From Flavobacterium reichenbachii (GTDB lineage Bacteria; Bacteroidota; Bacteroidia; Flavobacteriales; Flavobacteriaceae): a DNA stretch of 60,927 bases. The notes below the pieces were generated by a model. The model had not been told where the DNA came from, did no database searches, and was given only the letters and a program-made list of their open reading frames with translations. The position numbers and the translations under genes were made by a program. The stretch lies in NCBI RefSeq assembly GCF_002217435.1, contig NZ_MUHF01000016.1, positions 140,643 to 201,569 on the forward strand, in the 5' to 3' direction. Each line of letters starts with the position of its first letter. The stretch's first letter is position 1. Of the stretch, positions 43,992 through 54,213 are shown one piece after another.

Positions 43992-46802
43992 ATGAGAATC
44001 TATGTGCTAATTATGTTGTTTTTCAGCGGAATGTCCTTTGCGCAGAATACAATTACTGGTTCAGTTACAGATGGTAACAAGCAATCAATTCCTGGTGCCA
44101 ATATTAATGTTGTTGGAAGTACCACTGGCACTTCTACCGATTTTGATGGTACATTTAAATTAAGTACTTCGGCTAAGCTGCCAATTACGATTAAAATATC
44201 GGCTGTCGGTTTTGAATCCAAAACGGTCAGTGTTACATCGTTCAGCCAAAAAGTAGATGTGGTTTTAAAAGATGAAGAAACCAAATTGGATGAAATAGTT
44301 GTTTCGGCTTCAAGAACTCCCGAAAGAGTAATTGAATCTCCTGTTACAATTGAAAGAATGGGTATCCAAGAAATTAAAAACACAACAGCAGCAACTTTCT
44401 ATGATGGTTTAGAAAACTTAAAAGAAGTAAATTTTAATACAAGCAGTATTTCTTTTAAGTCTGTAAACACAAGAGGTTTTGCTACAGTTGCAAATACCCG
44501 TTTTATGCAATTAGTAGATGGAATGGACAACTCATCACCGGCTTTAAACTTTGTGCTGGGAAATTTAATTGGAATTTCTGACATCGATGTGGCAAGTGTT
44601 GAACTTTTGCCGGGAGCGTCTTCTGCTCTTTATGGTGCGAATGCTTTCAACGGAATTATGTTTATGAATAGTAAAAGTCCGTTTACGAATGAAGGAATCA
44701 GTGTTTATTATAAATACGGACAAACAACTCAAAAAGCGTCCGGAACAAATGATTATAATGATTTCGGAATTAGAGCAGCAAAAGCATTTACCAAGCATTT
44801 TGCAATGAAAGCCAATTTTACTTACATGGAAGCATCTGAATGGATTGCTGCAGATACTAGAAGTATGACTGGCGGCTCTATCGGACATGCAATGAATCAA
44901 AATTACGATGGATTGAATATTTATGGTGACGAGGTTACAACTTCTATTCCGAATGTCGGGCAAGTGAGCAGAACTGGATATCGCGAACAAGATCTGACTG
45001 ATAATAAGGTTAAAAGCATGAAAGCTGATTTTGGTATGCATTTTAAACCTTGGGCAGATGATACTGAGATTATATTGCAGTATAAAATAGGTACAGGAAG
45101 TACTATTTATCAAGGTGCCAATAGATATGCTCTAAAAGATTTTCTTATGCAGCAAGGTAAATTTGAAGTAAAAGGGAAAAACTTTTTTGCAAGAGTTTAT
45201 TTTACAAGCGAGGATGCCGGGAATTCTTATGATATGAGATTTGCAGGCTGGAATGTTAATAGAATGGCTAAATCAGATAAAAATTGGTTTACAGATTATG
45301 GAACAGCTTTTCAGTTGTCTTCTGCAGTTCTTGGTTTGAATGCAAACGACGCTGCGGTTTATGCCAGAAACTTTGCAGATTATAACATTTCGCCAAATTT
45401 ACCTTTGGTTCCAAATACTGATCCTTTAAATCCAAGTGCTCCAAGATCTGCAAGATTTGAGCCAGGTTCTGCACAATTCAACAGTGCTCTTAAAGCAGTT
45501 ACAAGTAATCCTGATTTAACTCAGGGAGCTAAATTTATTGATCATTCAAAATTGTATCATTCAGATGTAAACTATAATTTTAGAGATCTGATTAAATTTG
45601 CAGAAATTCAGGTTGGTGGTTCCTGGAGAAAATATGTAATGGATTCTGAAGGAACGATCTTTACAGATTATGATGGTCCAATTGAATATAAAGAATATGG
45701 TGCTTATGCACAATTGCAAAAAAAATTCCTGGATGACAGATTAAAATTTACAGGATCTTTACGTTATGACAAAAGTCAAAACTTTGACGGTAATCTTTCT
45801 CCAAGAGTTTCATTTGTATATTCTGCAGGGGAATCTAAAAGACATAATTTTAGAGTTTCCTACCAAACAGGATTTCGTAATCCAACTACGCAAGATCAAT
45901 ACATTGGTTTAGATTTAGGACCATTTGCATTAATTGGATCTGCTGCAGAAAATTTAGATCGTTTTCAGGAAACTGTAGTAGTGAGTGCTTCCGGACAAGC
46001 AATTGCGGGACAGCCGGCCACCATAGGAATGTCTGGTCGTGATGCTTATGAGAATGCTTACACTGTAGCTTCTGTTCAGGCATTTGCATTGTCTGCAAAC
46101 CCTAATGATCTTAAGCTTGCAAATGTAAGATTAGTAAAACCAGAGCAAGTACAGGCTTTTGAAGCAGGATATCGTACAGTTGTTCAGAATGATTTGTCAA
46201 TAGATATTAATGGGTATTATAATCTTTATAATGACTTCATGAATACTTCCAGAGTTATTTCTCCATATTATGGTACAGCTGGAACAGATCCTACTAATGT
46301 AGAAGTGCAGAGAAGTTATCAGGCATTAGCATTTGGAGACAGAAGAGTTTATCAGGTTTATACAAATACTACAGCAAAAATTTCTTCTTTAGGCTTTGGA
46401 GTAGGTTTGTCTAAAAAAGTATATAAAGACTTTGAATTAGGTGCAAACTATAACTATTCTCAGTTTGATTTTGATCAGTCTGATGATCCAAGTTTCGTAG
46501 CTGGATTTAATACACCAAAACATAGAATTAAAGCTTCGCTTGGTAATTCAAAAGTTACTAAAAATTTAGGATTTAATGTTAATGTAAGATGGAATACAGA
46601 ATATTTATGGCAGTCTTCTTTTGGAGATGGAATGATTCCGGAAAATACAGTTCTTGATGCTCAGATTAATTATGGAATACCAAAACTGAAATCAGTTATT
46701 AAAGTTGGAGCAACAAATCTTTTTGGTTCAGATTATCTTCAGGTAATTGGGGCTGGAGCAGTGGGGAAAATGGTTTTTGCTTCCTGGACAATTAATCCTT
46801 AA
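43992..46802 (+). CDS. TonB-dependent outer-membrane receptor
   Basis: A 936-residue outer-membrane transporter. Signal peptide MRIYVLIMLFFSGMSFAQ; then a CarboxypepD_reg-like domain (~20-95, ITGSVTDGNKQSIPGANINV); a TonB-box-like LDEIVVSASR (~99-108); plug domain with LPGASSALYGANAFNGIM (~205-222); and a beta-barrel ending in an aromatic-terminated strand (MVFASWTINP). No SusD partner follows; instead an SGNH hydrolase lipoprotein starts 86 bp later, so the receptor may import a product released by that enzyme. Substrate unknown. Confidence 0.93.
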   Translation: MRIYVLIMLFFSGMSFAQNTITGSVTDGNKQSIPGANINVVGSTTGTSTDFDGTFKLSTSAKLPITIKISAVGFESKTVSVTSFSQKVDVVLKDEETKLDEIVVSASRTPERVIESPVTIERMGIQEIKNTTAATFYDGLENLKEVNFNTSSISFKSVNTRGFATVANTRFMQLVDGMDNSSPALNFVLGNLIGISDIDVASVELLPGASSALYGANAFNGIMFMNSKSPFTNEGISVYYKYGQTTQKASGTNDYNDFGIRAAKAFTKHFAMKANFTYMEASEWIAADTRSMTGGSIGHAMNQNYDGLNIYGDEVTTSIPNVGQVSRTGYREQDLTDNKVKSMKADFGMHFKPWADDTEIILQYKIGTGSTIYQGANRYALKDFLMQQGKFEVKGKNFFARVYFTSEDAGNSYDMRFAGWNVNRMAKSDKNWFTDYGTAFQLSSAVLGLNANDAAVYARNFADYNISPNLPLVPNTDPLNPSAPRSARFEPGSAQFNSALKAVTSNPDLTQGAKFIDHSKLYHSDVNYNFRDLIKFAEIQVGGSWRKYVMDSEGTIFTDYDGPIEYKEYGAYAQLQKKFLDDRLKFTGSLRYDKSQNFDGNLSPRVSFVYSAGESKRHNFRVSYQTGFRNPTTQDQYIGLDLGPFALIGSAAENLDRFQETVVVSASGQAIAGQPATIGMSGRDAYENAYTVASVQAFALSANPNDLKLANVRLVKPEQVQAFEAGYRTVVQNDLSIDINGYYNLYNDFMNTSRVISPYYGTAGTDPTNVEVQRSYQALAFGDRRVYQVYTNTTAKISSLGFGVGLSKKVYKDFELGANYNYSQFDFDQSDDPSFVAGFNTPKHRIKASLGNSKVTKNLGFNVNVRWNTEYLWQSSFGDGMIPENTVLDAQINYGIPKLKSVIKVGATNLFGSDYLQVIGAGAVGKMVFASWTINP

Positions 46803-46888
46803 TTAGTAATAATTAATAAAATTTGTCTTTCTCTTAGTTGTTTTTTTTAAGAATAATGAAAGAGCTAATAATTTAAAAAGTCTATAAC

Positions 46889-48358
46889 ATGAAAAAAAAT
46901 ATAAAATGGCTGTTATTGGTTTCTTTAACCATGATAGCGTGCAACAATGATGATAGTGATAATACCCCGGCAGAAGTTCCTGTGACTCCTGGGTCTGCGG
47001 TGTTTACAAAATATGTATCCCTGGGAGATTCTTTTGCAGCTGGATATAGTGACAATGCTCTTTTTAAAAGAGGACAGGAAGGGGCTTATGTAAATATTTT
47101 GGCACAGCAGTTTGTTGCTGCTGGAGGAGGTACTTTTACTACGCCGCTTATGAATGATAATATCGGTGGTTTGTTGTTGGGAGGAAATGTAATAGCTGGA
47201 ACCCGCTTGTATTTTAATGGTTCTGCTCCAGTAAATGTGACTGGAAAACCAACCACAGAAGTTACAAGTCATCTAACAGGTACGTTTAATAACTTAGGCG
47301 TTCCGGGTGCAAAAAGTTTTCATTTAGTTGCTGCCGGTTACGGTAATGTGGCTGGTGTGGCTTCTGGTGCGGCAAATCCTTATTTTGCGAGATTTGCAAG
47401 TTCATCTTCTACAACTGTTTTGGCTGATGCCGTGGCTCAGAATCCCACTTTTTTCTCTCTGTTTATTGGGGGTAATGATGTTTTGAGTTATGCAATTTCC
47501 GGAGGAGTTGGAAAAGATCAAACGGGTAATTTTAATCCGCAAACTTACGGCGGCAATGATATTACAGACCCTACAGTATTTAAAAATGTATATACCAGCT
47601 TGGTTACCGCTTTAACTGCCAAAGGTGCAAAAGGAGTAGTAGCTAATCTTCCATATATTACGAGTTTGCCTTATTTTATCACGGTTCCTTACAATCCGGC
47701 GCCGCTTACTGCGACTTTGGCAGGACAGTTAAATGCAGGTTACGCAACTTATAATGGAGGTTTGCAGCAAATGGTAACTAACAAATTACTTTCTGCTGAT
47801 GAAGCCGCAAGGAGAAAAATTACTTTTGCAGCAGGTAATAATGCAGTCGTAGTAGTAGACAGCTATCTAACAGATCTTTCTGCTTATGGACTTCCGTCTT
47901 ACAGACAAGCGACAAAAGAAGATTTAATTGTGCTTTCTGCAAGAACATTTATTGGGACAACTGTTGGAGGAGATGCTACAAAAGTAAACGGACTTTCAGT
48001 TCCGTTGGCAGATAGCTGGGTGCTTACTAAAGATGAAGTAGCAGAAGTAAAGAAAGCTACAGATGCTTACAATGTAGCTATTAAAGCAATTGCAGACGAA
48101 AAAGGGCTTGCTTTTGTAGATACAAGAACCGTATTAACCCAATTGTCAAGTGGCGGAATTAAATTTGGAAACTTTAGTTTGACATCTTCGTATGTTACCG
48201 GAGGAGCTTTCTCTTTAGATGGAATTCACCCGAGTGCAAGAGGATATGGTTTAATCGCAAATATATTTGTAGATGCAATCAATGTTAAGTTTGGAGCTAC
48301 ACTGCGTCATGTTGATTTGTCAACGTACCCAATTCAATATCCGGCTACATTACAATAA
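46889..48358 (+). CDS. SGNH/GDSL hydrolase lipoprotein
   Basis: A 489-residue lipoprotein (signal LLVSLTMIAC, Cys 18, followed by an N/D-rich linker typical of surface lipoproteins). All SGNH blocks are present: Ser in YVSLGDSFAAGYS (~45), Gly in LGVPGAKS (~137), Asn in FIGGNDVL (~195) and the Asp/His pair in DGIHPSARG (~450). An esterase or lipase at the outer membrane is the best reading. It follows the TonB receptor and shares its transcript or promoter region. Confidence 0.9.
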   Translation: MKKNIKWLLLVSLTMIACNNDDSDNTPAEVPVTPGSAVFTKYVSLGDSFAAGYSDNALFKRGQEGAYVNILAQQFVAAGGGTFTTPLMNDNIGGLLLGGNVIAGTRLYFNGSAPVNVTGKPTTEVTSHLTGTFNNLGVPGAKSFHLVAAGYGNVAGVASGAANPYFARFASSSSTTVLADAVAQNPTFFSLFIGGNDVLSYAISGGVGKDQTGNFNPQTYGGNDITDPTVFKNVYTSLVTALTAKGAKGVVANLPYITSLPYFITVPYNPAPLTATLAGQLNAGYATYNGGLQQMVTNKLLSADEAARRKITFAAGNNAVVVVDSYLTDLSAYGLPSYRQATKEDLIVLSARTFIGTTVGGDATKVNGLSVPLADSWVLTKDEVAEVKKATDAYNVAIKAIADEKGLAFVDTRTVLTQLSSGGIKFGNFSLTSSYVTGGAFSLDGIHPSARGYGLIANIFVDAINVKFGATLRHVDLSTYPIQYPATLQ

Positions 48359-48377
48359 AATCGCAATTTTTAATAAT

Positions 48378-48416
48378 AAAGTCACACGTTTTTAGAGCGT
48401 TGTGACTTTTTTTTAT
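48378..48416 (+). terminator. Terminator of the receptor/hydrolase unit
   Basis: AAAGTCACA / TGTGACTTT stem and a long T-run, 20 bp after the hydrolase stop. Confidence 0.88.
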
Positions 48417-48501
48417 TTTAACGAAAAAATGCTGTTTTTGTTATTTGAGGCTCTACTTTTAGGAATCAAACAAAATCATGCTATTTTTTATGAAAAAAAA
48501 A

Positions 48502-48531
48502 TTGATTTTATATTTTAAAAAATTATCTTTG
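48502..48531 (+). promoter_or_regulatory. Promoter of atpD-atpC
   Basis: TTG (48502) - 19 bp - TATCTTTG (48524) matches the Bacteroidota consensus; transcription would begin near 48540, about 55 bp before atpD. Confidence 0.78.
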
Positions 48532-48589
48532 CGCTCTGAAAAAAGAGGTATTTTCGATAAACCTAAATAGCTATTTAATAAACACATAA

Positions 48590-50104
<1,515 letters not shown>

Positions 50105-50106
50105 TT

Positions 50107-50150
50107 CAATTGATAATTATCAATTGACAATTATCAATTATCAATTATTA
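50107..50150. repeat. Tandem AATTGATAATTATC palindromes
   Basis: AATTGATAATTATCAATT is nearly self-complementary and is repeated with variation through to the atpC start. It could form a hairpin between atpD and atpC and adjust relative expression. Confidence 0.75.
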
Positions 50151-50155
50151 AAATT

Positions 50156-50437
50156 ATGATTTTAGAAATAGTATCACCAGAAGCAAAATTATTTTCAGGA
50201 GAAGTAACATCAGTTACATTACCTGGAGTTGATGGAAGCTTTCAAATATTGAATCATCACGCTCCTATTGTTTCTATTCTAGAAAAAGGAACTATTAAAA
50301 TTGCAGCTTCAAACTTCAATTTTTCTAAAGAGGCAGCGAGTAAATTCACGAGAGTAAATGACCAGACTTATACATTAGAAATTACGTCAGGTACTATCGA
50401 AATGAAAGACAATAAAATTATTGTTTTAGTTGACTAA
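50156..50437 (+). CDS. atpC: ATP synthase F1 subunit epsilon
   Basis: A 93-residue epsilon subunit, the beta-sandwich domain only (MILEIVSPEAKLFSGEV, then GVDGSFQILNHHAPIVS). The C-terminal helical hairpin that inhibits ATP hydrolysis in many bacteria is missing, as is normal for Bacteroidota. It ends KIIVLVD. The last codons and the terminator behind them are copied at 51269-51340. Confidence 0.96.
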   Translation: MILEIVSPEAKLFSGEVTSVTLPGVDGSFQILNHHAPIVSILEKGTIKIAASNFNFSKEAASKFTRVNDQTYTLEITSGTIEMKDNKIIVLVD

Positions 50438-50485
50438 GACAATTTTTAAATAAATTAAAAAGCCGAACAGTAATGTTCGGCTTTT
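50414..50485. repeat. 72-bp direct repeat, copy 1 (atpC tail + terminator)
   Basis: Covers the last eight codons of atpC (including the stop), the spacer and the terminator stem. It matches 51269-51340 at 69 of 72 positions. Confidence 0.92.
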
Positions 50486-50487
50486 TT
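50457..50487 (+). terminator. atpDC terminator
   Basis: AAAAAGCCGAACA / TGTTCGGCTTTTT perfect stem, 4-base loop. Confidence 0.93.
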
Positions 50488-50544
50488 GTTTGATATAATT
50501 CTTCTATATTTGAAGTATTAAAATCTCTTTATAAAATATTGATT

Positions 50545-50595
50545 CGATAAAAGCTCAGTAAGCTTTTATTATCTCGCTTTATCGGCTTGATAAAG
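50545..50595. promoter_or_regulatory. Two inverted repeats before the NAD(P)-binding gene
   Basis: AAAAGCTcagtaAGCTTTT (about 50549-50567) and CTTTATCggcttGATAAAG (50577-50595), the latter a perfect 7-bp dyad centred 45 bp before the start codon. A plausible repressor operator. Confidence 0.5.
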
Positions 50596-50630
50596 TGTAA
50601 AATATTTATGTCAAATTTTATAAAGAATAT

Positions 50631-51269
50631 ATGAAAAATATAAATAAGGTTGCCGTTTTAGGCGGTGGCGGAAGAACTGGAAATTATCTTGTAAACCAGT
50701 TATTAAAAGAAGGATTTACTATTAAACTTTTACTTAGAAATCTGCAGAATTTCTCCATTCAAAGTTCACAAATCAAAATTATCAAAGGCGATGCGCTTGA
50801 TCTCGAAGCTATAAAATTATTACTTCAGGATTGTGATGCTGTAATTACAACAATCGGACAGCGAAAAGACGAACCTCTTGTGGCGAGTTTGGCAACAAAT
50901 AACATTTTGCAGATCATGAATGATTACGGAATTAAACGTTATGTTTTATTAGCAGGATTGAATATCGATACTCCATTTGATAAAAAAAGTACCAAAACCC
51001 AAATGGCTACGGAATGGATGAAATCTAATTTTCCGGTTATTCAGGAAGACCGACAAAAAGCGTATGATTTATTGGAAGCAAGTAACATAAATTGGACACA
51101 AGTTCGGGTTCCGTTTATTGAGTTTACAGATGTTAGTTCTGAATTAGGAGTAAGTCTTGAGGACTGTTTGGGCGATAAAATCAGTGCATATGATATTGCA
51201 AGTTTTATGATTAGGGAAATGGCTGAATCAAAATTTAGCAGACAATCACCTTTTATAAGTGCAGTTTAA
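50631..51269 (+). CDS. NAD(P)-binding SDR-type protein (NmrA-like)
   Basis: A 212-residue Rossmann-fold protein with the atypical-SDR glycine motif VLGGGGRTGNYLVNQLL (residues ~9-25). It resembles NAD(P)H-binding NmrA/SDR_a5 proteins: KIIKGDALD, then CDAVITTIGQ, then RYVLLAGLN, where the SDR tyrosine is replaced, and the closing IRVPFIEF-like strand. Possible oxidoreductase or redox sensor; substrate unknown. It sits exactly between two copies of the atpC tail and terminator, and its stop codon is the first base of the second copy, so it looks like an inserted cassette. Confidence 0.82.
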   Translation: MKNINKVAVLGGGGRTGNYLVNQLLKEGFTIKLLLRNLQNFSIQSSQIKIIKGDALDLEAIKLLLQDCDAVITTIGQRKDEPLVASLATNNILQIMNDYGIKRYVLLAGLNIDTPFDKKSTKTQMATEWMKSNFPVIQEDRQKAYDLLEASNINWTQVRVPFIEFTDVSSELGVSLEDCLGDKISAYDIASFMIREMAESKFSRQSPFISAV

Positions 51270-51340
51270 AAATTATTGTATTAGTTCACTGAGACAATTT
51301 TTAAATAAATTAAAAAGCCGAACAGTAATGTTCGGCTTTT
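51269..51340. repeat. 72-bp direct repeat, copy 2 (atpC tail remnant + terminator)
   Basis: Contains KIIVLVH-stop in place of atpC's KIIVLVD-stop and an intact terminator; three mismatches to copy 1. Confidence 0.92.
51314..51340 (+). terminator. Terminator of the NAD(P)-binding gene (copied)
   Basis: Same AGCCGAACA / TGTTCGGCT stem as atpDC, with a shorter T-run. Confidence 0.85.
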
Positions 51341-51406
51341 ATGATTTCGTTGCTTTTAGTTTAAAAATACTTCTTATATAAAATAGAGCTGTAGTGTAGA
51401 TGAGAA

Positions 51407-51616
51407 TTATTCTTCCTTTACAAATTCCATAATATCTCCTGGCTGACATTCAAGAATTTCGCAGATAAGTTCTAAAGTTGAAAACCGGATTGCCTTTGCT
51501 TTTCCTGTTTTCAAAATAGAAAGATTTGCTGTAGTAATGCCAATTCGTTCTGCTAATTCGTTCGAACGCATTTTTCTTTTCGCAAGCATTACATCAAGAT
51601 TTACGATGATTGGCAT
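51407..51616 (-). CDS. XRE/Cro-type helix-turn-helix regulator (YozG-like)
   Basis: A 69-residue DNA-binding protein that is all one HTH_26 domain: MPIIVNLDVMLAKRKMRS, then ELAERIGITTANLSILKTGK as the recognition helix region and ICEILECQPGDIMEF as the end. It follows the DUF2975 membrane gene by 2 bp. HTH plus DUF2975 is a known widespread pair, thought to be a membrane-linked regulatory couple. A direct repeat upstream of the operon may be its operator. Confidence 0.93.
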   Translation of the reverse strand: MPIIVNLDVMLAKRKMRSNELAERIGITTANLSILKTGKAKAIRFSTLELICEILECQPGDIMEFVKEE

Positions 51617-51618
51617 AA

Positions 51619-52455
51619 TTATATTGTTAATTCATTTTCGTTTTGAAGGTCATATCCATAGCTTAATAATTTTGCTAAAACTACCAAACACAATCCCATA
51701 AAAAGCGTTTGCCAGTTATATTCAACATAAGTACTGAGATTCATAAACTGAAATTTTGAGTTTTCAACTGTTGGAATATAATGATAATAATTTATAGTTG
51801 ATAAATATTGCGTTGTTATAATGCTAATTGTCATGTTTATAATTTGAAATGATACCAACGAATATCCTATATTTCTAATTCTTTTATTCAGTAATTGATC
51901 AAATGCAAAGTCAGTTCTTAACTGTTTAAACAATCTCATAAGCTGATAGCTGACAAATAATCCTAAAACCAATGATAGATAGTTTTTTACTAATAAAGCA
52001 CCTTTTAAAAAGTAATTTTTGGGATTAACTATAACACTTAAATCCGAAAAGTTATTCTGTGGTTCTACATTGTTAAATTCCTTTTTGGTATTAAAATCGT
52101 GATCACTAATACTATAAACGTCAAAATTATTGATTTGATAAGTTTTGTTTATTTTTTTATCGTTTTTTATTTCACTAAAATCTTTATCGAATTCTTTATC
52201 CCCGGTTTTTAATATGGATCCAGCTGTTCTTGCTTCTTTATTGTTGTAAAAAATTAGTGTGTCCGGAATATTCAATTGAATGTGAGTATTTATTTGATAT
52301 CCCTTAGAATGATGACTATTAGAATTGTAGCTTCCTAAACTGCCATCTGGAATGCATTCAAAAATTAGGGCAAATAATAAGAAAAGTTGAAAAGCGCGAA
52401 AACTTAATCGCGAGATAATATAAAGTACGGTAACTAATCTGTTGTTGTTTTTCAT
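51619..52455 (-). CDS. DUF2975 membrane protein
   Basis: A 278-residue membrane protein, longer than most DUF2975 members. One N-terminal helix (~10-32, FRAFQLFLLFALIFECI) is followed by a periplasmic region of about 110 residues rich in N, D and K, then three helices (YLSLVLGLFVSYQLMRLF, IGYSLVSFQIINMTISIIT, TLFMGLCLVVLAKLLSYG). The DFAFDQLLNKRIRNIGYSL stretch is the family signature. It is cotranscribed with the HTH gene, possibly controlling its activity at the membrane. Confidence 0.85.
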   Translation of the reverse strand: MKNNNRLVTVLYIISRLSFRAFQLFLLFALIFECIPDGSLGSYNSNSHHSKGYQINTHIQLNIPDTLIFYNNKEARTAGSILKTGDKEFDKDFSEIKNDKKINKTYQINNFDVYSISDHDFNTKKEFNNVEPQNNFSDLSVIVNPKNYFLKGALLVKNYLSLVLGLFVSYQLMRLFKQLRTDFAFDQLLNKRIRNIGYSLVSFQIINMTISIITTQYLSTINYYHYIPTVENSKFQFMNLSTYVEYNWQTLFMGLCLVVLAKLLSYGYDLQNENELTI

Positions 52456-52495
52456 AACTCTTTAGATTTTTATTCGGCGTAAATATATTAAAATT

Positions 52496-52532
52496 ATCGA
52501 TAAACAATAATAAAAAATCAATAAACAATAAT
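52496..52532. promoter_or_regulatory. Candidate operator: 21-bp-spaced direct repeats
   Basis: ATCGATAAACAATAAT (52496) and ATCAATAAACAATAAT (52517) are 15/16 identical and 21 bp apart, 41 bp before the DUF2975 start. Two-turn spacing suggests a regulator binding on one face, most simply the HTH product. Confidence 0.6.
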
Positions 52533-52626
52533 TTATTTGGTTAGTAGAATTCGTAGTTCTATTCTTTAGAATGTAGTAGGCGTAGTTCTGTTTAGTAAAA
52601 TAGTATTACATCCCTTTATTTTTTTT

Positions 52627-52634
52627 TAACTTTG
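52627..52634 (+). promoter_or_regulatory. Candidate -7 element of bioF
   Basis: TAACTTTG ends only 5 bp before the bioF ATG, so the transcript may be leaderless or nearly so. No TTG is seen at the expected -33 distance. Confidence 0.45.
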
Positions 52635-52639
52635 TTTTT

Positions 52640-53776
52640 ATGAAATTACCAGAAAATCTAAATCAGAAACTTGAAGCTCGAAGACATAATAATTCATTAA
52701 GACAATTGCCAAGTTTTAATAATCTGGTTGATTTTTCTTCGAATGATTATATTGGCTTTTCAAAATCGGAAACTATCTTTAAACAGTCGCATCATTATTT
52801 GATCGAAAATGATATTATCCAGAACGGGGCAACAGGCTCGAGATTAATTTCTGGAAATCATTCTCTTTATCAAATTGCAGAATCGTTTATCGCGGTATTT
52901 CATGAGGCAGAATCTGCTTTAATTTTTAATTCGGGTTACGATGCCAATGTTGGTTTTTTTAGCGCTGTACCGCAAAGAAATGATGTTATTTTATATGATG
53001 AGTTAAGTCATGCCTCAATTCGTGACGGCATTTCAATGTCAAATGCTAAATCTTATAAATTCAGCCATAATGATTTTGAAGATTTAGAGCGCCTGATTTT
53101 AAAATTCCCTGATACAAATATTTACATTGTTACTGAAACTGTTTTTTCTATGGATGGAGATAGTCCAAATTTAGAAGAACTTGTGGTACTTTCTGAAAAG
53201 TACAATTGTTATCTGGTTGTTGATGAAGCGCATACTTTGGGTGTTTTTGGCGAAATGGGCGAAGGACTAATGCAGTATCTGCAATTGCACAACCGCATTT
53301 TTGCTCGAATTATGACTTTTGGAAAAGGTTTAGGATGTCATGGCGCAGCTGTTTTAGGAAGTCTTGAACTCAAAGAATATTTAGTAAACTTTGCCCGAAG
53401 TTTTATTTATACTACCGGACTTTCTCCACATTCTGTGTCTACAATTTTGACAGCTTACCAGCAATTAGAAATTGAAAAAGAATCGATTGACAAACTCCGT
53501 CAGAATATCGTTTTCTTTAATCAGCAGAAAAACTTATTAGGCTTAAAGCCAATGTTTGTTAGAAGTAAATCTTCGATTCAGTCTGCTATTATTCCCGGAA
53601 ATCAAAATGCTAAAAATTTAGCTCAGGAACTTCAGGATAAAGGTTTTGATATAAAAGCTATATTGTCACCGACTGTTCCAGAAGGACAGGAACGACTTCG
53701 TTTTTGCATTCACAGCTATAATTCTGAAGAAGAAATTATTCAGGTTTTAGAATTATTACGAGATTTTTTGTTTTAA
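52640..53776 (+). CDS. bioF: 8-amino-7-oxononanoate synthase
   Basis: First step of the biotin ring pathway: condenses pimeloyl thioester with alanine, using PLP. The 378-residue protein is a fold type I enzyme: NYxGFS near residue 37 (SSNDYIGFSKSE), the glycine-rich GATGSRLISGNH (~72-83), the HASIRDG loop, DEAHTLGVFG (Asp binds the PLP ring nitrogen, ~197-206), and the PLP lysine in TFGKGLGCHGA (~230). Related KBL-type enzymes exist, but the bioD/bioA neighbours support BioF. A repeat follows directly after the stop. Confidence 0.92.
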   Translation: MKLPENLNQKLEARRHNNSLRQLPSFNNLVDFSSNDYIGFSKSETIFKQSHHYLIENDIIQNGATGSRLISGNHSLYQIAESFIAVFHEAESALIFNSGYDANVGFFSAVPQRNDVILYDELSHASIRDGISMSNAKSYKFSHNDFEDLERLILKFPDTNIYIVTETVFSMDGDSPNLEELVVLSEKYNCYLVVDEAHTLGVFGEMGEGLMQYLQLHNRIFARIMTFGKGLGCHGAAVLGSLELKEYLVNFARSFIYTTGLSPHSVSTILTAYQQLEIEKESIDKLRQNIVFFNQQKNLLGLKPMFVRSKSSIQSAIIPGNQNAKNLAQELQDKGFDIKAILSPTVPEGQERLRFCIHSYNSEEEIIQVLELLRDFLF

Positions 53777-53779
53777 GTT

Positions 53780-53868
53780 ATTTCACAGAGATACACAAAG
53801 TAACACAAAGACACACAAAGAAAATTTTGTGAATCTTTGTGTTTTTTCTTTGTGTATTTCTGCGGAAT
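53780..53868. repeat. CACAGAG/CAAAG palindrome, left flank of the inserted block
   Basis: Left arm (TTTCACAGAGATACACAAAG) pairs with right arm (CTTTGTGTATTTCTGCGGAA) with a few mismatches; inner arms also pair. Same word family as 2218-2385 and 56549-56653. Confidence 0.8.
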
Positions 53869-53986
53869 GAAAAAAATAACTGTTGTAATCTCCTGTATTT
53901 ACTGGGTTTTAAAAAAAAGTTTAAATTTTTTTGTAACGTTTTGATTGTTTGGTCACTTACGAGTCGTAATCAAAAAATGAAATGTT

Positions 53987-54169
53987 ATGAAATCAAAATC
54001 AACTTCGTCAAAAGAAAATTTTTCAAAAAGTATTCTATATGCTTCAATAGGATTTTTAGTAGGTTTAGTAAGTTACTTTTTAATAAAAATTATCGGTATT
54101 ATTATCGCTGTCTGTTTAGTAATAGGAGTAGCAGCTTCTTTGCAGAGAAATAAACACACTAAATACTAA
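53987..54169 (+). CDS. Small membrane protein
   Basis: A 60-residue protein: polar serine/lysine N-terminus (MKSKSTSSKENFSKSIL), then two closely spaced hydrophobic stretches (ASIGFLVGLVSYFLI and IIGIIIAVCLVIGVAASL) and a basic end. The pattern is like small stress-related membrane proteins, but no family is certain. It lies 44 bp before a second small membrane gene. Confidence 0.6.
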   Translation: MKSKSTSSKENFSKSILYASIGFLVGLVSYFLIKIIGIIIAVCLVIGVAASLQRNKHTKY

Positions 54170-54213
54170 AATACGTTTCAATCATCAATCAAATTAAATA
54201 AACCAAAATAATT

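Noticed and set aside
44565..45113. 182-codon minus-strand frame inside the TonB receptor
   Set aside because: Antisense shadow; the plus frame is a conserved plug and barrel.
53839..54153. 104-codon plus-strand frame before and across the first small membrane gene
   Set aside because: Begins in a palindromic repeat, is rich in Phe/Cys/Asn and overlaps the more plausible 60-residue membrane protein in another frame.
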